Source: Sphingomonas sp. Leaf242
GTDB lineage: Bacteria; Pseudomonadota; Alphaproteobacteria; Sphingomonadales; Sphingomonadaceae
Assembly (NCBI RefSeq): GCF_001422045.1
Contig: NZ_LMLW01000009.1
Coordinates: 524,402-588,401 of the forward strand
Reading direction: 5' to 3'
DNA length: 64,000 bases
Positions within the stretch are counted from its first letter, which is position 1. Every line of letters starts with the position of its first letter. Made by a program: the position numbers and the translations under genes. The notes beneath the pieces are model-generated. The model was given only the letters and a program-made list of their open reading frames with translations, was not told the origin of the DNA and made no database searches. This document shows positions 44,733 to 53,506 of this stretch, piece by piece.

Positions 44733-45032
44733 ATGACCGACATAGACAAGAGCGCGCTGGATAGCCTGTCCGTAGCGCCCGACGACAAGGATGCCGAGGG
44801 CAAGAGTTCGGGTCGCGATCCGCGCCAGGAGGCAGGCCAGGACAAGTCGATCGGCAAGCGCCTGCAGAAGAATCCCGACAGCGCCGACGCGCGTCTCGAC
44901 AACGGGCTCGACGAGTCGATGGACGGCAGCGATCCGATTTCGGCGACGCAGCCGGGGTCGGGCAGCGAGCCCGCGAAGTCGTCGGGCTATGACGAGGATG
45001 CCGAGCGGGCGCTGCGCGAAAAGCAGGCGTAG
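44733..45032 (+). CDS. Small acidic, disordered protein of unknown function
   Basis: The 99-residue protein is hydrophilic throughout, rich in Asp, Ser, Glu and Gly, with no predicted helix beyond KSIGKRLQKNPDSADARL. It has no Cys or Trp. AAGGGA precedes the ATG. It is transcribed alone between its promoter-like site and a terminator, an arrangement typical of stress-induced hydrophilic proteins. Confidence 0.7.
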   Translation: MTDIDKSALDSLSVAPDDKDAEGKSSGRDPRQEAGQDKSIGKRLQKNPDSADARLDNGLDESMDGSDPISATQPGSGSEPAKSSGYDEDAERALREKQA

Positions 45033-45056
45033 CTCTCGCATCTGCTCAACGAACGG

Positions 45057-45086
45057 GCGTCGGTCGGCAACGACCGGCGCTTTTTT
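45057..45086 (+). terminator. Rho-independent terminator after the acidic protein gene
   Basis: GCGTCGGTCG, loop GCAA, CGACCGGCGC, then six T. One G-T pair in a 10-bp stem. Confidence 0.88.
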
Positions 45087-45214
45087 GTTGCCCAAACGCC
45101 TCGCAAGACGATCAAATCGCTTAGTTTCGTTCGGTTCATCGCAGCCTTGTTGCAGCGCAACAGCTTTCATGGTCGCTTGGCGTTACGGAAAGATGACGCG
45201 CGATAGGAACGTTG

Positions 45215-45222
45215 TTAACCAT
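45215..45222 (+). promoter_or_regulatory. TTAACCAT, CtrA half-site candidate
   Basis: The octamer equals the CtrA half-site used by many alphaproteobacteria and lies 47 bases before the start codon at 45269. It may place the downstream gene in the CtrA regulon. An 8-base match alone is weak. Confidence 0.35.
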
Positions 45223-45268
45223 CCGAGCGCATAGTCTGCCGGTTCCTTGACGAGAGCGGGGTGACGAC

Positions 45269-45823
45269 ATGGCTTCCAGAATGAAACCGGCACAGGGATC
45301 GATGACGCTGGCCGAGATGAAGGAATTTGCGGCTTTTCCGAGCGCTGCGCAGCGTTACATCCGACGGTCTCTGGATGTCGGGCTGGACCGCGACGACGCG
45401 ACCGAGCGGTGGTCGCGCGATGTCGTCGAGGCGGCAAGCATCCGTGCCCAGGCGAGGCTCTACAATGCGCTGCCCGATCTTCGCGTCATGGTGCCCGACG
45501 ACAGCGGTCTCGACGCGATCGAGCCGTTCCTCGCGCCGCTGATGACCCTCGTCGCGTTCGATCTGGGCCAGGGGCGGTTGACCAGCTTTTCCGCATTGCG
45601 CTTCCTGTACGAGCGGCTGATCGGGGCGGAGGTCCGGCCATGGCTGCCGTCCGCCTTCTGCGCCGCGGCTGCGCTGCCGCATCTGCATCCCGAACTCCGG
45701 CGAAAATTGCTCCAGTCGATCAGCGAAGCCGCGGCGACCGCGTCGGGCTGGTCGAACCGTCAACCGGCGTTCTTTCCCTATTGGGTGGAGAAGGTCGATT
45801 CGGGGACGACGCTGGCGAACTGA
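45269..45823 (+). CDS. Hypothetical cytoplasmic protein
   Basis: Not recognised. The 184-residue product is mostly helical in appearance, with MKEFAAFPSAAQRYIRRSLD near 17-36, and no signal peptide or membrane segment. Starts at 45269, 45284 and 45302 are all possible. Its codon usage is like that of its neighbours, which supports it being coding. It converges on the extensin gene with 8 bases between stops. Confidence 0.65.
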   Translation: MASRMKPAQGSMTLAEMKEFAAFPSAAQRYIRRSLDVGLDRDDATERWSRDVVEAASIRAQARLYNALPDLRVMVPDDSGLDAIEPFLAPLMTLVAFDLGQGRLTSFSALRFLYERLIGAEVRPWLPSAFCAAAALPHLHPELRRKLLQSISEAAATASGWSNRQPAFFPYWVEKVDSGTTLAN

Positions 45824-45831
45824 TCGAAGGC

Positions 45832-46581
45832 CTAACGACACGCACGCCAGCCGATCGATCCGCGTTCGGCCTGGTCGAGGTGGAGATGGTCGGCATGAGC
45901 GGCGTTGTAATCGGGGGACAATGTCGTCGCGAACAGCGTGCATGCGCCGTCGCGCACGTCGTGGAGAAACGCCGCTTTCGCCGTGTCGCCCCGCCAGTCG
46001 CGCGCGATCGTGATCCGCGTGCCGTTGCTGAGCCGAAACCCCGCGATGTCGACGGCGTCCGCGGTCGAATGCTCGCTCCAGCCGGTCGGGCCGCTGCCCG
46101 CGACGCGGCGGCAACTATAGCTGCCGAGATGATCGATCTGTGCCACTCGGGCGCCGAAATGCCGCTGGGCAGATGGCTGCACGACATTCCACTCCCACAT
46201 CGCCAGCGCCGCCGCGACCGGGCAGGATAGGCGCAATCCCGCCGGGCTGAACGCGATCCGCCGAACCTTGCCATCTGCCGTGCGGGGATCTTCGACCAGG
46301 CGAACCCCATCGGCATAGCCGCATCGATCCCCGTCCCGACGGGGCGGCAGGACCGCATAGGACACGCCGGCCTGGTCGAGCAGCGCCCGGCATGCTGGAA
46401 AATCCCGGGTCAGCGCCGTCAGCTTGCGGCCGGTGAACGCGCCGATCGGTTGGCCGAGATCGAGCGGAGTCCACGGCAGGTCCTGCGGTCGCCCCCGCAG
46501 GTTGGCCCACAGCACGAGGCAGAGCGCGACCAGCAATGCGAGCCCCGTAAGCCCGCCGATCGTACGACGAAGCGCGCGCAA
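45832..46581 (-). CDS. Extensin-like C-terminal domain protein
   Basis: The 249-residue protein has a single N-terminal membrane anchor (about 10-28) and an extensin-like C-terminal domain: DRCGYADGVRL, LSCPVAAALAMWEWNVV, GWSEHSTADAVDIAGFRL and DHLHLDQA, with His and Asp residues that fit a peptidase-type zinc site. Cell-wall action is inferred. The TTG start at 46581 lies 4 bases from the Nudix gene stop, so translation may be coupled. Confidence 0.88.
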   Translation of the reverse strand: MRALRRTIGGLTGLALLVALCLVLWANLRGRPQDLPWTPLDLGQPIGAFTGRKLTALTRDFPACRALLDQAGVSYAVLPPRRDGDRCGYADGVRLVEDPRTADGKVRRIAFSPAGLRLSCPVAAALAMWEWNVVQPSAQRHFGARVAQIDHLGSYSCRRVAGSGPTGWSEHSTADAVDIAGFRLSNGTRITIARDWRGDTAKAAFLHDVRDGACTLFATTLSPDYNAAHADHLHLDQAERGSIGWRACR

Positions 46582-46585
46582 GCGA

Positions 46586-47350
46586 TCAGCCGCGGACCGC
46601 GTCGCTGAGCCGCTCCACGGTCACGGGATAGCCGAGATCGTCGGGAATGCAGAGACGATCGACGCCGTCGCGCGTCTCGATCCACGGCGTGATCGTGCGA
46701 ACCGGGTGACTCCGCGCGTGCGCGATTGCCGTCTCGACATCGGCGAATTGCGCCAGCCGTTCGAGATTGCGACGGGTCGGGAAGATGATCGTGGCCCGGC
46801 CTGCATCGGCATCCGCCAACACGTCGGCGGCGGTGGACCAAAACAGGCGGACGTTCTCCGTTGCGTCGACGCGGGGTGCGGGCGCACCGGCGGGCAGGCG
46901 GGCCAGATAGAAGCGCGTGTCGAAGATCCGCACGGCGGCGTGTGCGGGTAGCCATCGCGCGAAATACTCGAGCGCATCGACGTCGACCTGCGTTCCCGCC
47001 TCGGCCAGCACCTGCGCGAAGGGGAACCCCGCGTGCAAGGCGGCCCTGAGCGTCGCGAGCGTCGCTGCCGATGGTGCCGGCGACAGGCCGATCGCCAGTC
47101 CGACTTCCTCGATCGTCTCGCGGATCGCGGCGATCCGCGCGGCGGTATCGGCGTCGGGACGCCCCAGCAACGCCGCCAGCGCATGATCGCCGGGATCGAC
47201 CCGACCGCCCGGAAACACGAGCGCGCCGCCGGCGAACGCCATCGCCTTCGCGCGCTCGACCATCAAGATCTGGGGTGGCCCGACCGATGCTTCGCGGCAC
47301 ACGATCAACGTCGCTGCAGGGATCGGGGGCGTCGGGTCTGAGTCGGGCAT
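46586..47350 (-). CDS. Nudix hydrolase, NUDT19-like with interrupted Nudix box
   Basis: The 254-residue protein has a Nudix fold with the box split by an insert: GGRVDPGD near residue 47 then IRETIEEVGLAIGL near 76, about 20 residues later than in the standard 23-residue box. This layout is known in eukaryotic NUDT19-like acyl-CoA diphosphatases. The substrate is thus probably a CoA derivative, but this is inference. It leads the two-gene unit with the extensin-like gene. Confidence 0.82.
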   Translation of the reverse strand: MPDSDPTPPIPAATLIVCREASVGPPQILMVERAKAMAFAGGALVFPGGRVDPGDHALAALLGRPDADTAARIAAIRETIEEVGLAIGLSPAPSAATLATLRAALHAGFPFAQVLAEAGTQVDVDALEYFARWLPAHAAVRIFDTRFYLARLPAGAPAPRVDATENVRLFWSTAADVLADADAGRATIIFPTRRNLERLAQFADVETAIAHARSHPVRTITPWIETRDGVDRLCIPDDLGYPVTVERLSDAVRG

Positions 47351-47611
47351 GGCCCGCGATACCTCGCGAACGGCCGGTCCGGTAGCGTATGCGCGAAGTC
47401 TGCCGATTAGTCTCGATCGGCGGGGTTCAGGACACCGAAGGCTCGAATGTCTGTAAATTTCGGGAGGATGTCCGTTCAGCCTGGGGCGCCTATAGCGTTA
47501 TCGGAGCACACGAGGCGGTTCGGCCGAACTTTGATCCAGAGACACAGCGGGCGTCACGCGAACGAGAAAGTGACGGTCATTCTCTGGCATACAATCTGTC
47601 TTCGGTTTCGG

Positions 47612-48616
47612 TCATCGAGGGCGAAGTGCCGCGGTGCTTTTCCTCACCACGAGTTCGTGATGGAGCGTGACTTGCTGCGGGGGGCCGTCGACGCCGCGCA
47701 GAATGTCGACGAGCAGTTCGACCGTGCGACGCCCGATCATGCCCTTGGGCTGGGCGATGGTGGTCAGCGGCGGCTGGAAGTAGCGCGCGAGCGGCAGGTC
47801 GTCGAAGCCGATCACCGAGATGTTGGCGGGGCATGAGAGCCCCGCATCGCCAATCGCGCTGAGCGCGCCCATCGCCATTTCGTCGCTAAAGCAGAATAGC
47901 GCGGTGACGTCGTGTGCGAGCAGGTCGCGGGTGTGATCGACCGCGGATCCCGCGGAATAGTCGCCGATGCTGATGTGCAGGCTGTCGCGCAGGCCGGCGC
48001 GGGTCGCGGCGACGATCGCGCCGGCGAGGCGGTCGCGGCTGATCGGGCTTATCTCGGGGCCAGTGATGACGCCGATGGTGCGGTGACCGAGATCGATCAA
48101 ATGGTTGATCGCATCGGCGCTCGCCGCGGCGTTGTCGATGTGGACGCTGGGGACGCCCAGGTCCGGGCTGTATTCGCAGCCGTTGACGACCGGCGCAGCG
48201 GTCCCCTTGCGCGCCAGCAGCGGGGCAAGGCTGGCGGGCAGGCGGTGGCCGAGGAAGATCAGCCCGTCGACTTCGCGGCGCGAGAGCATATCGGCGTACT
48301 GATCCTCGACGTCTGGATCGTGCCGCGTGTCGCCGACGACGACCGAATACCCCGCGTCCCGCGCGGCCTCTTCGGCGCCGCGGATGACGCTGGCGAAGAA
48401 AGCGTTCGAGATGTCGGGGACGGTCAGCAGGATCTTCGCCGCGCGCAACGTCCGCAGGCTGCGCGCGGCGACATTGGGCGCGTACCCCGACTCGCGGACG
48501 ACCGCGAGCACCCGCCGCCGCGTTTCCTCGGACACCTGTTCGGGGCGGCTCAGCACGCGCGACACGGTGGCGGTGGAGACGCCCGCGAGTGCGGCCACTT
48601 CGATGATCGTCGGCAT
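47612..48616 (-). CDS. LacI-family regulator of the sugar-oxidation operon
   Basis: The 334-residue regulator has the LacI helix-turn-helix TIIEVAALAGVSTATVSRVL at residues 3-22, hinge YAPNVAARSLRT, and a periplasmic-binding-like effector domain with SVIGFDDLPLARYFQPPLTT near 270. It is divergent from the operon that starts at 48742, 125 bases away, and a palindrome lies between. The effector is probably a product of the pathway. Confidence 0.93.
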   Translation of the reverse strand: MPTIIEVAALAGVSTATVSRVLSRPEQVSEETRRRVLAVVRESGYAPNVAARSLRTLRAAKILLTVPDISNAFFASVIRGAEEAARDAGYSVVVGDTRHDPDVEDQYADMLSRREVDGLIFLGHRLPASLAPLLARKGTAAPVVNGCEYSPDLGVPSVHIDNAAASADAINHLIDLGHRTIGVITGPEISPISRDRLAGAIVAATRAGLRDSLHISIGDYSAGSAVDHTRDLLAHDVTALFCFSDEMAMGALSAIGDAGLSCPANISVIGFDDLPLARYFQPPLTTIAQPKGMIGRRTVELLVDILRGVDGPPQQVTLHHELVVRKSTAALRPR

Positions 48617-48661
48617 CGGCTCGTCATGGATCCGGTTGGGGGCAGTGTCGATATATATCCG

Positions 48662-48677
48662 ATGTAATCCTTTACAT
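48662..48677. promoter_or_regulatory. LacI-type operator candidate ATGTAA-N4-TTACAT
   Basis: ATGTAA and TTACAT form a perfect inverted repeat around TCCT, in the gap between the regulator and the operon. The core TGTAA-N4-TTACA closely resembles operators of LacI-family sugar regulators. It could control both promoters. Confidence 0.65.
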
Positions 48678-48741
48678 TCGTTTCGCGTCTTCGTAGCCTC
48701 GTGTCCGACAAGCAGGAAAACTGCGATCGGAGAGGTGGCGA

Positions 48742-49986
48742 ATGGCCGTGACGAACGATGGATTTCAGGCCGCGCCCGCCGTCGGTGGGATGCTGACCGG
48801 CCGCCTGAGCGTGATGATGTTCCTGCAGTTCTTCGTCTGGGGCGCCTGGACCGTCACGCTCGGCCTCGTCATGCAGACCGTCGGCATCGGCAACCTCATC
48901 GGCAACGCGTTTTCGGTCGGGCCGATTGCGTCGATCGTCGGGTCGTTCCTGCTCGGCATGGCGGCAGCGCGCTATGTCAGCCCGCGGATGCTGATGGTCA
49001 TCCTGCACCTGGTCGGCGGCGTGCTGTTGTTCGTTCTGCCGTCGCTGGTCACGCCGGAAAATGGCGGCACCTTCGTCTGGCTGCTACTCTGCTACATGAT
49101 CCTCTACATGCCGACGGTCGGCGTCGCCAACACGATCGCGCTGAAGAGCTTTGGCGAGCGGACCGACAAGTTCCCGTTCGTCCGTGCGTTCGGTACGCTC
49201 GGCTGGATCACCGCGGGGCTAATCATCGGCTGGGCAGGGCTGTCCGCTAGCCCCGAAATCTTCCGCGTCGCGGCGGTCGTCTCGATCGCGCTGGGGCTCT
49301 ACAGCTTCACGCTGCCGAACGTGACGGCGGATGCACCGCGCGACGAGAGCGTGCTCCGCCAGGTGTTCTGCATCGAGGCGTTCGGGTTGCTCAAGCAGCG
49401 CTCGTTCCTGATCTTCATGACCTGCGCGACGCTGATATCCGTCCCGCTGGCGATGTATTACGCCTATGCCTCACCCTATGTCGGCGCGACCGGCATCAGC
49501 AACGTCGGCGGCACGCTCGCGATCGGGCAGATGTCCGAACTCGTCTTCATGTTCTCGATGCCGTGGCTGTACCGCCGGTTCGGCGTGAAGCCGCTGCTGC
49601 TGGTCGGGATGGCGGCATGGGCCCTGCGCTATGCTTTGTTCGCGATCGGCGATGGCGGATCGTCATTGTGGGCGGTGTATCTCGGCGTCGCGCTGCACGG
49701 CGTGTGCTATGATTTCTTCTTCGTCGCCGGCGCGATCTACACCGGCACGATCGCCACGCCGAAGGGGGTGAACGCGCAGGCGCAGGGTATGCTGACGCTG
49801 TTCACCTACGGCGTCGGCATGCTGCTCGGCTCGCAGATCGGCGCGCTGCTGTACGCGCAGCTGCCCGCATCGCCGACCATCGCCGACTGGCAGCATATGT
49901 GGTGGTATCCCGCGATCGCCGCGGCCGTGATCGCGCTGCTGTTCCAGTTCACGTTCCGCGACGACACCAGAAAGAGTGCAGCATGA
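48742..49986 (+). CDS. MFS transporter, nucleoside:H+ symporter type
   Basis: The 414-residue protein has 12 probable membrane segments, with MMFLQFFVWGAWTVTLGLVM near the start typical of the nucleoside:H+ symporter group, and YMPTVGVANTIALKSFGE. In sugar operons this family carries sugars or sugar derivatives rather than nucleosides. As the first gene after the LacI operator, it probably imports the oxidised sugar product. Its stop overlaps the next start (ATGA). Confidence 0.88.
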   Translation: MAVTNDGFQAAPAVGGMLTGRLSVMMFLQFFVWGAWTVTLGLVMQTVGIGNLIGNAFSVGPIASIVGSFLLGMAAARYVSPRMLMVILHLVGGVLLFVLPSLVTPENGGTFVWLLLCYMILYMPTVGVANTIALKSFGERTDKFPFVRAFGTLGWITAGLIIGWAGLSASPEIFRVAAVVSIALGLYSFTLPNVTADAPRDESVLRQVFCIEAFGLLKQRSFLIFMTCATLISVPLAMYYAYASPYVGATGISNVGGTLAIGQMSELVFMFSMPWLYRRFGVKPLLLVGMAAWALRYALFAIGDGGSSLWAVYLGVALHGVCYDFFFVAGAIYTGTIATPKGVNAQAQGMLTLFTYGVGMLLGSQIGALLYAQLPASPTIADWQHMWWYPAIAAAVIALLFQFTFRDDTRKSAA

Positions 49987-51047
49987 CCGGCATGAAGGGC
50001 CCCGGAATATTCCTCGCCCAGTTCCTTGGCGACGAAGCGCCGTTCGACACGCTCGACGGTCTGGCGGAATGGGCGGCGGGGCTTGGCTATGTCGGCGTCC
50101 AGATCCCCTGCAACGCCCAACTGATCGACCTGAAGCTTGCCGCCGAGAGCAAGACCTATTGCGACGACCTTCGCGGGACGCTCGCCGAGCACGGCATCGA
50201 AGTCACCGAATTGTCCACGCATCTGCAAGGCCAGCTGGTCGCGGTCCATCCGGCGTACGACACGCTGTTCGACGGCTTCGCGCCCCCCGAAGTCCACGGC
50301 AAACCTGCCGAGCGCCAGCTCTGGGCGGTCGAGCAGGTGAAACTGGCGGCGAAGGCGAGCGCCAACCTTGGCCTGTCCGCGCATGCGACGTTCTCGGGCG
50401 CTCTGGCATGGCCGTACGTGTATCCGTGGCCGCAACGTCCCGCTGGACTGATCGAGGAAGCGTTCGCCGAACTCGCGCGGCGCTGGACTCCGATCCTTGA
50501 CGTGTTCGAAGAGGTCGGCGTCGATTGCGCGTTCGAGGTGCATCCGGGCGAGGACGTTCATGACGGCGCGACGTGGGAGCGGTTCCTGGCGGCCGTCGAC
50601 AACCATCCTCGTGCGCGCCTGCTGTTCGATCCGTCGCATTTCGTGCTGCAGCAACTCGACTATCTCGACTTCATCGACCGCTATCACGATCGGATTTCGT
50701 GCTTCCACGTCAAGGATGCCGAGTTCAACCCGAACGGTCGCACCGGCGTCTATGGCGGCTACGAGAACTGGGTCGATCGCGCTGGCCGCTTCCGCTCGCT
50801 CGGCGACGGGCAAGTCGATTTCTCCGACATCTTCAGCAAGATGGCGCAATATGGCTATGACGGCTGGGCGGTGCTCGAATGGGAGTGCGCGCTGAAACGG
50901 TCCGATGACGGAGCCCGCGAGGGTGCGCCGTTCATCCGCGACCACATCATCCGCCTGACCGAGCGCCCGTTCGACGACTTCGCCGCTAGCGGCATCGATC
51001 GCGCCGCGATCCGCAAGCTGCTCGGGCTGTCCGAGGGGCAGGCATGA
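49983..51047 (+). CDS. Cytoplasmic TIM-barrel sugar isomerase/epimerase 1
   Basis: The 354-residue AP-endonuclease/xylose-isomerase-type TIM barrel has no export signal. Metal ligand candidates are Glu in CAFEVHPGEDVHDG, Asp in LLFDPSHFVLQQLDYL, His in ISCFHVKDAEFN and Glu in GWAVLEWECALK. In 3-keto-sugar pathways such enzymes catalyse isomerisation, elimination or hydration of keto-sugars. It overlaps the MFS and Gfo/Idh genes by 4 bases on each side. Confidence 0.88.
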   Translation: MTGMKGPGIFLAQFLGDEAPFDTLDGLAEWAAGLGYVGVQIPCNAQLIDLKLAAESKTYCDDLRGTLAEHGIEVTELSTHLQGQLVAVHPAYDTLFDGFAPPEVHGKPAERQLWAVEQVKLAAKASANLGLSAHATFSGALAWPYVYPWPQRPAGLIEEAFAELARRWTPILDVFEEVGVDCAFEVHPGEDVHDGATWERFLAAVDNHPRARLLFDPSHFVLQQLDYLDFIDRYHDRISCFHVKDAEFNPNGRTGVYGGYENWVDRAGRFRSLGDGQVDFSDIFSKMAQYGYDGWAVLEWECALKRSDDGAREGAPFIRDHIIRLTERPFDDFAASGIDRAAIRKLLGLSEGQA

Positions 51048-52186
51048 GCCGGCTTCGTCTCGGCATGGCCGGCGGCGGGGAGGGGGCCTTTATCGGCGCC
51101 GTCCACCGGATGGCGGCGGCGCTCGACGGCGACTGGGATCTGGTGGCGGGTGCGTTCAGCACCGATGGGGGGCGCAACACGCGCACCGGCGCGCTGCTCG
51201 GTCTGGATCCGCAGCGGGTCTACCCGACGATCGATGCACTGATCGCGCACGAAAGTACGCTGCCCGCGGACCAGCGCATCGAAGCGCTCGCGGTCGTCAC
51301 GCCGAACCACCTCCACGCGCCGATGGCGATCGCCGCGCTGGAGGCCGGCTTCCACGTCTTCTGCGAAAAGCCGATGGCGATGAGCGTCGTCGAGGCCGAA
51401 GCGATCGCCGCCGCCGCCAAGGCCAGCGGCCGCCACTTCGCGCTGGCGTTCACCTATAGCGGCTTCCCGATGATCGAAGAGGCGCGCGCGCGGGTCGAAC
51501 GCGGCGATTTCGGTGCGATCCGGCTGGTCCAGGTCGAATATCTGCAAGGCTGGCTCAGCCAATCTATCGACACCGACGGCAACAAGCAGGCCGAATGGCG
51601 GACCGATCCCGCCCGCGCGGGACTCGGCGGCTGTCTCGGCGACATCGGCACGCACGCGTTCCAGCTTGCCGAGCATGTCTCCGGCCTGTCGGTACACTCG
51701 GTTTCCGCAGACCTTACGACGCACGTCGAAGGCCGCCGCCTCGACGACGACGTCAGCGCGCTGCTCCGCTTCGAGGGAGGTGCCCGCGGCACGCTCAAGG
51801 CGAGCCAGATCGCGGCGGGCGAGGAGAACGGGCTCAGGCTCAGGATCCACGGCGAACGCGGCGGCCTCGAATGGTCGCAGATGGAGCCGAACACGCTGAC
51901 GCTGCGCTGGCTCGACCGCCCCGCCGAGATCGTGCGGACCGGCGGTCCGGGCATGCTCGACGCGACCGCTCCGCTCGTACGTACACCCGCGGGTCATCCC
52001 GAGGGCTATATCGAGGCGTTCGCCAACCTGTACCGCGCGTTCGCCTCGGCAATCCGCGGCGATGGCAAAGGCTGGTTTCCGGGCGTGACCGATGGCCTGC
52101 GCACGATGCGCTTCATCGAGGCGGTGATCGCCAACGCCGGCGCGGACCGCAAATGGACTTCAATAAATCCGGGAGAGAATGAATGA
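51044..52186 (+). CDS. Gfo/Idh/MocA family oxidoreductase
   Basis: The 380-residue enzyme has an N-terminal NAD(P)-binding fold (LGMAGGGEGAFIGAVHR) and the family motif FCEKPMAM near residue 106, then the substrate domain with catalytic GGCLGDIGTHAFQLAEHV near 195. It has no export signal. In this context it probably oxidises or reduces a sugar hydroxyl at C3. It overlaps its neighbours by 4 bases. Confidence 0.92.
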   Translation: MSRLRLGMAGGGEGAFIGAVHRMAAALDGDWDLVAGAFSTDGGRNTRTGALLGLDPQRVYPTIDALIAHESTLPADQRIEALAVVTPNHLHAPMAIAALEAGFHVFCEKPMAMSVVEAEAIAAAAKASGRHFALAFTYSGFPMIEEARARVERGDFGAIRLVQVEYLQGWLSQSIDTDGNKQAEWRTDPARAGLGGCLGDIGTHAFQLAEHVSGLSVHSVSADLTTHVEGRRLDDDVSALLRFEGGARGTLKASQIAAGEENGLRLRIHGERGGLEWSQMEPNTLTLRWLDRPAEIVRTGGPGMLDATAPLVRTPAGHPEGYIEAFANLYRAFASAIRGDGKGWFPGVTDGLRTMRFIEAVIANAGADRKWTSINPGENE

Positions 52187-52569
52187 AGCTGCTCATGGCT
52201 CTGGTCGCAGGAAGTATCGCGGCAGTTGCTGCGGTCACGGTCTCCGCGCCGACCACCGCACAGTCTACCGCGACCTCGCCGCCCGCCTTCGCCGCCTGTC
52301 GCGCCTGCCACACCGTCGTGAAGGGTGGCCGCAACGGCATCGGTCCGAACCTGTACGGCGTGGTCGGCCGAGCCGCCGCCGCGACGCCAGGCTTCAACTA
52401 CTCGCCTGCGCTGAAGGCATCGAAGCTGCGCTGGGACGAGAAGACGTTCAACGAATACCTCGCCGCGCCGCAGAAGAAGGTGCCGGGCACGCGCATGCCG
52501 ATCGCCACCCCCGATCCGGCCAAGCGCGCGGCGATCATCGCGTATCTCAAGGCCGAGGGGTCGAAATGA
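52183..52569 (+). CDS. Periplasmic class I cytochrome c
   Basis: The 128-residue precursor has a Sec signal peptide (about 1-27), heme site Cys39-x-x-Cys42-His43 (FAACRACHTV) and probable axial Met105 in GTRMPIATP. The fold is like mitochondrial cytochrome c: GPNLYGVVGR and FNYSPALKASKLRW. It is the likely electron acceptor of the GMC dehydrogenase encoded later in the operon. Confidence 0.93.
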   Translation: MKLLMALVAGSIAAVAAVTVSAPTTAQSTATSPPAFAACRACHTVVKGGRNGIGPNLYGVVGRAAAATPGFNYSPALKASKLRWDEKTFNEYLAAPQKKVPGTRMPIATPDPAKRAAIIAYLKAEGSK

Positions 52570-52582
52570 TGGTAATGGTCGC

Positions 52583-53506
52583 ATGACCCTCTCCCGCCGA
52601 AATCTGCTCGGGGCTGGGCTCGCGGCAAGCGCCGCCGCATCGCTGGGACCGGGCGTGGCCGCGGGGCAACGCCGCAGTTCGAACGCCGCGCGCTTTTCGC
52701 TCGGTTTCGCGCCGCACGAAGGCAGCTTTGCCAGCCGCGGCGGGCGGATCGAGCAGATCGCCTACGCCGCCGACCAGGGTTTCACGGCCTGGGAGGACAA
52801 CGAGGCGGGGACGCGCTCGGTGGCGGAGCAGGAGCAGATGGCCAAGGCGCTCGCGCAGCGCGGCATGACGATGGGCGTGTTCGTCGCCAGCATGCCCAAA
52901 TGGTCGCAGTCGCGGCCGCTGCTCGGTGCCAATGACGGCGCCGAGCGCGAGGCGTTCCTTGCCGACATCCGCGCCTCGCTCGACGTCGCCAAGCGATTGA
53001 ACGCGAAGCACATGACCGTCGTTACCGGCTTCATGGATCCGAAGGTGCCGGTCGATATCCAGACGGCGCGCGTGATCGACATCATGCGCCGCGCGGGCGA
53101 CATCGTCGCGCCATCGGGCACGGCGATGGTGATGGAGCCGCTCAACACGCGGACCAACCATCCCGGCGTCTATATGCAGTCGATTTCGCAGGGCTATGCG
53201 GTCGCGCGCGGCGCCAACAGCCCGGCGGTGAAGATCCTCGCCGACCTGTATCATGAGCAGATCCAGTCGGGGAACCTGCTCCCGACGCTCGACACCTGCT
53301 GGGACGAGATCGGCTATATCCAGTTCGGCGACAATCCGGGCCGCAATGAGCCGTCGACGGGCGAGATCAACTTCAAGTCGATCGTGAAGTGGCTGAAAGC
53401 GAAACGGTACACCGGCGTGATCGGCATGGAACACGGCAATTCGATCGCCGGCCGCGCGGGCGAGGATCGCCTGATCGCCGCCTACCGCGAGATCGACGCA
53501 GCATGA
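52583..53506 (+). CDS. Tat-exported TIM-barrel protein, hydroxypyruvate isomerase-like
   Basis: The 307-residue precursor has a twin-arginine leader (LSRRNLLGAGLAASAAAS). The barrel resembles hydroxypyruvate isomerase: VMEPLNTRTNHPG, YIQFGDNPGRNEPSTGEINF and GVIGMEHGNS near the C-terminus. The metal site seems intact. A periplasmic form of this family is unusual; a keto-sugar isomerisation or elimination role is inferred. It is 13 bases after the cytochrome gene and overlaps the next. Confidence 0.88.
   Translation: MTLSRRNLLGAGLAASAAASLGPGVAAGQRRSSNAARFSLGFAPHEGSFASRGGRIEQIAYAADQGFTAWEDNEAGTRSVAEQEQMAKALAQRGMTMGVFVASMPKWSQSRPLLGANDGAEREAFLADIRASLDVAKRLNAKHMTVVTGFMDPKVPVDIQTARVIDIMRRAGDIVAPSGTAMVMEPLNTRTNHPGVYMQSISQGYAVARGANSPAVKILADLYHEQIQSGNLLPTLDTCWDEIGYIQFGDNPGRNEPSTGEINFKSIVKWLKAKRYTGVIGMEHGNSIAGRAGEDRLIAAYREIDAA

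Noticed and set aside
45206..45230. GGAAC upstream of the hypothetical gene at 45269 as an EcfG promoter
   Set aside because: No GTT-type -10 box at 16 or 17 bases; only the CtrA-like half-site remains.
47351..47611. Possible small genes in the gap between the Nudix and LacI genes
   Set aside because: Several frames of 90-130 codons cross it, but they run into the LacI gene in other frames and have no ribosome sites. I see nothing supported in this 261-base gap.
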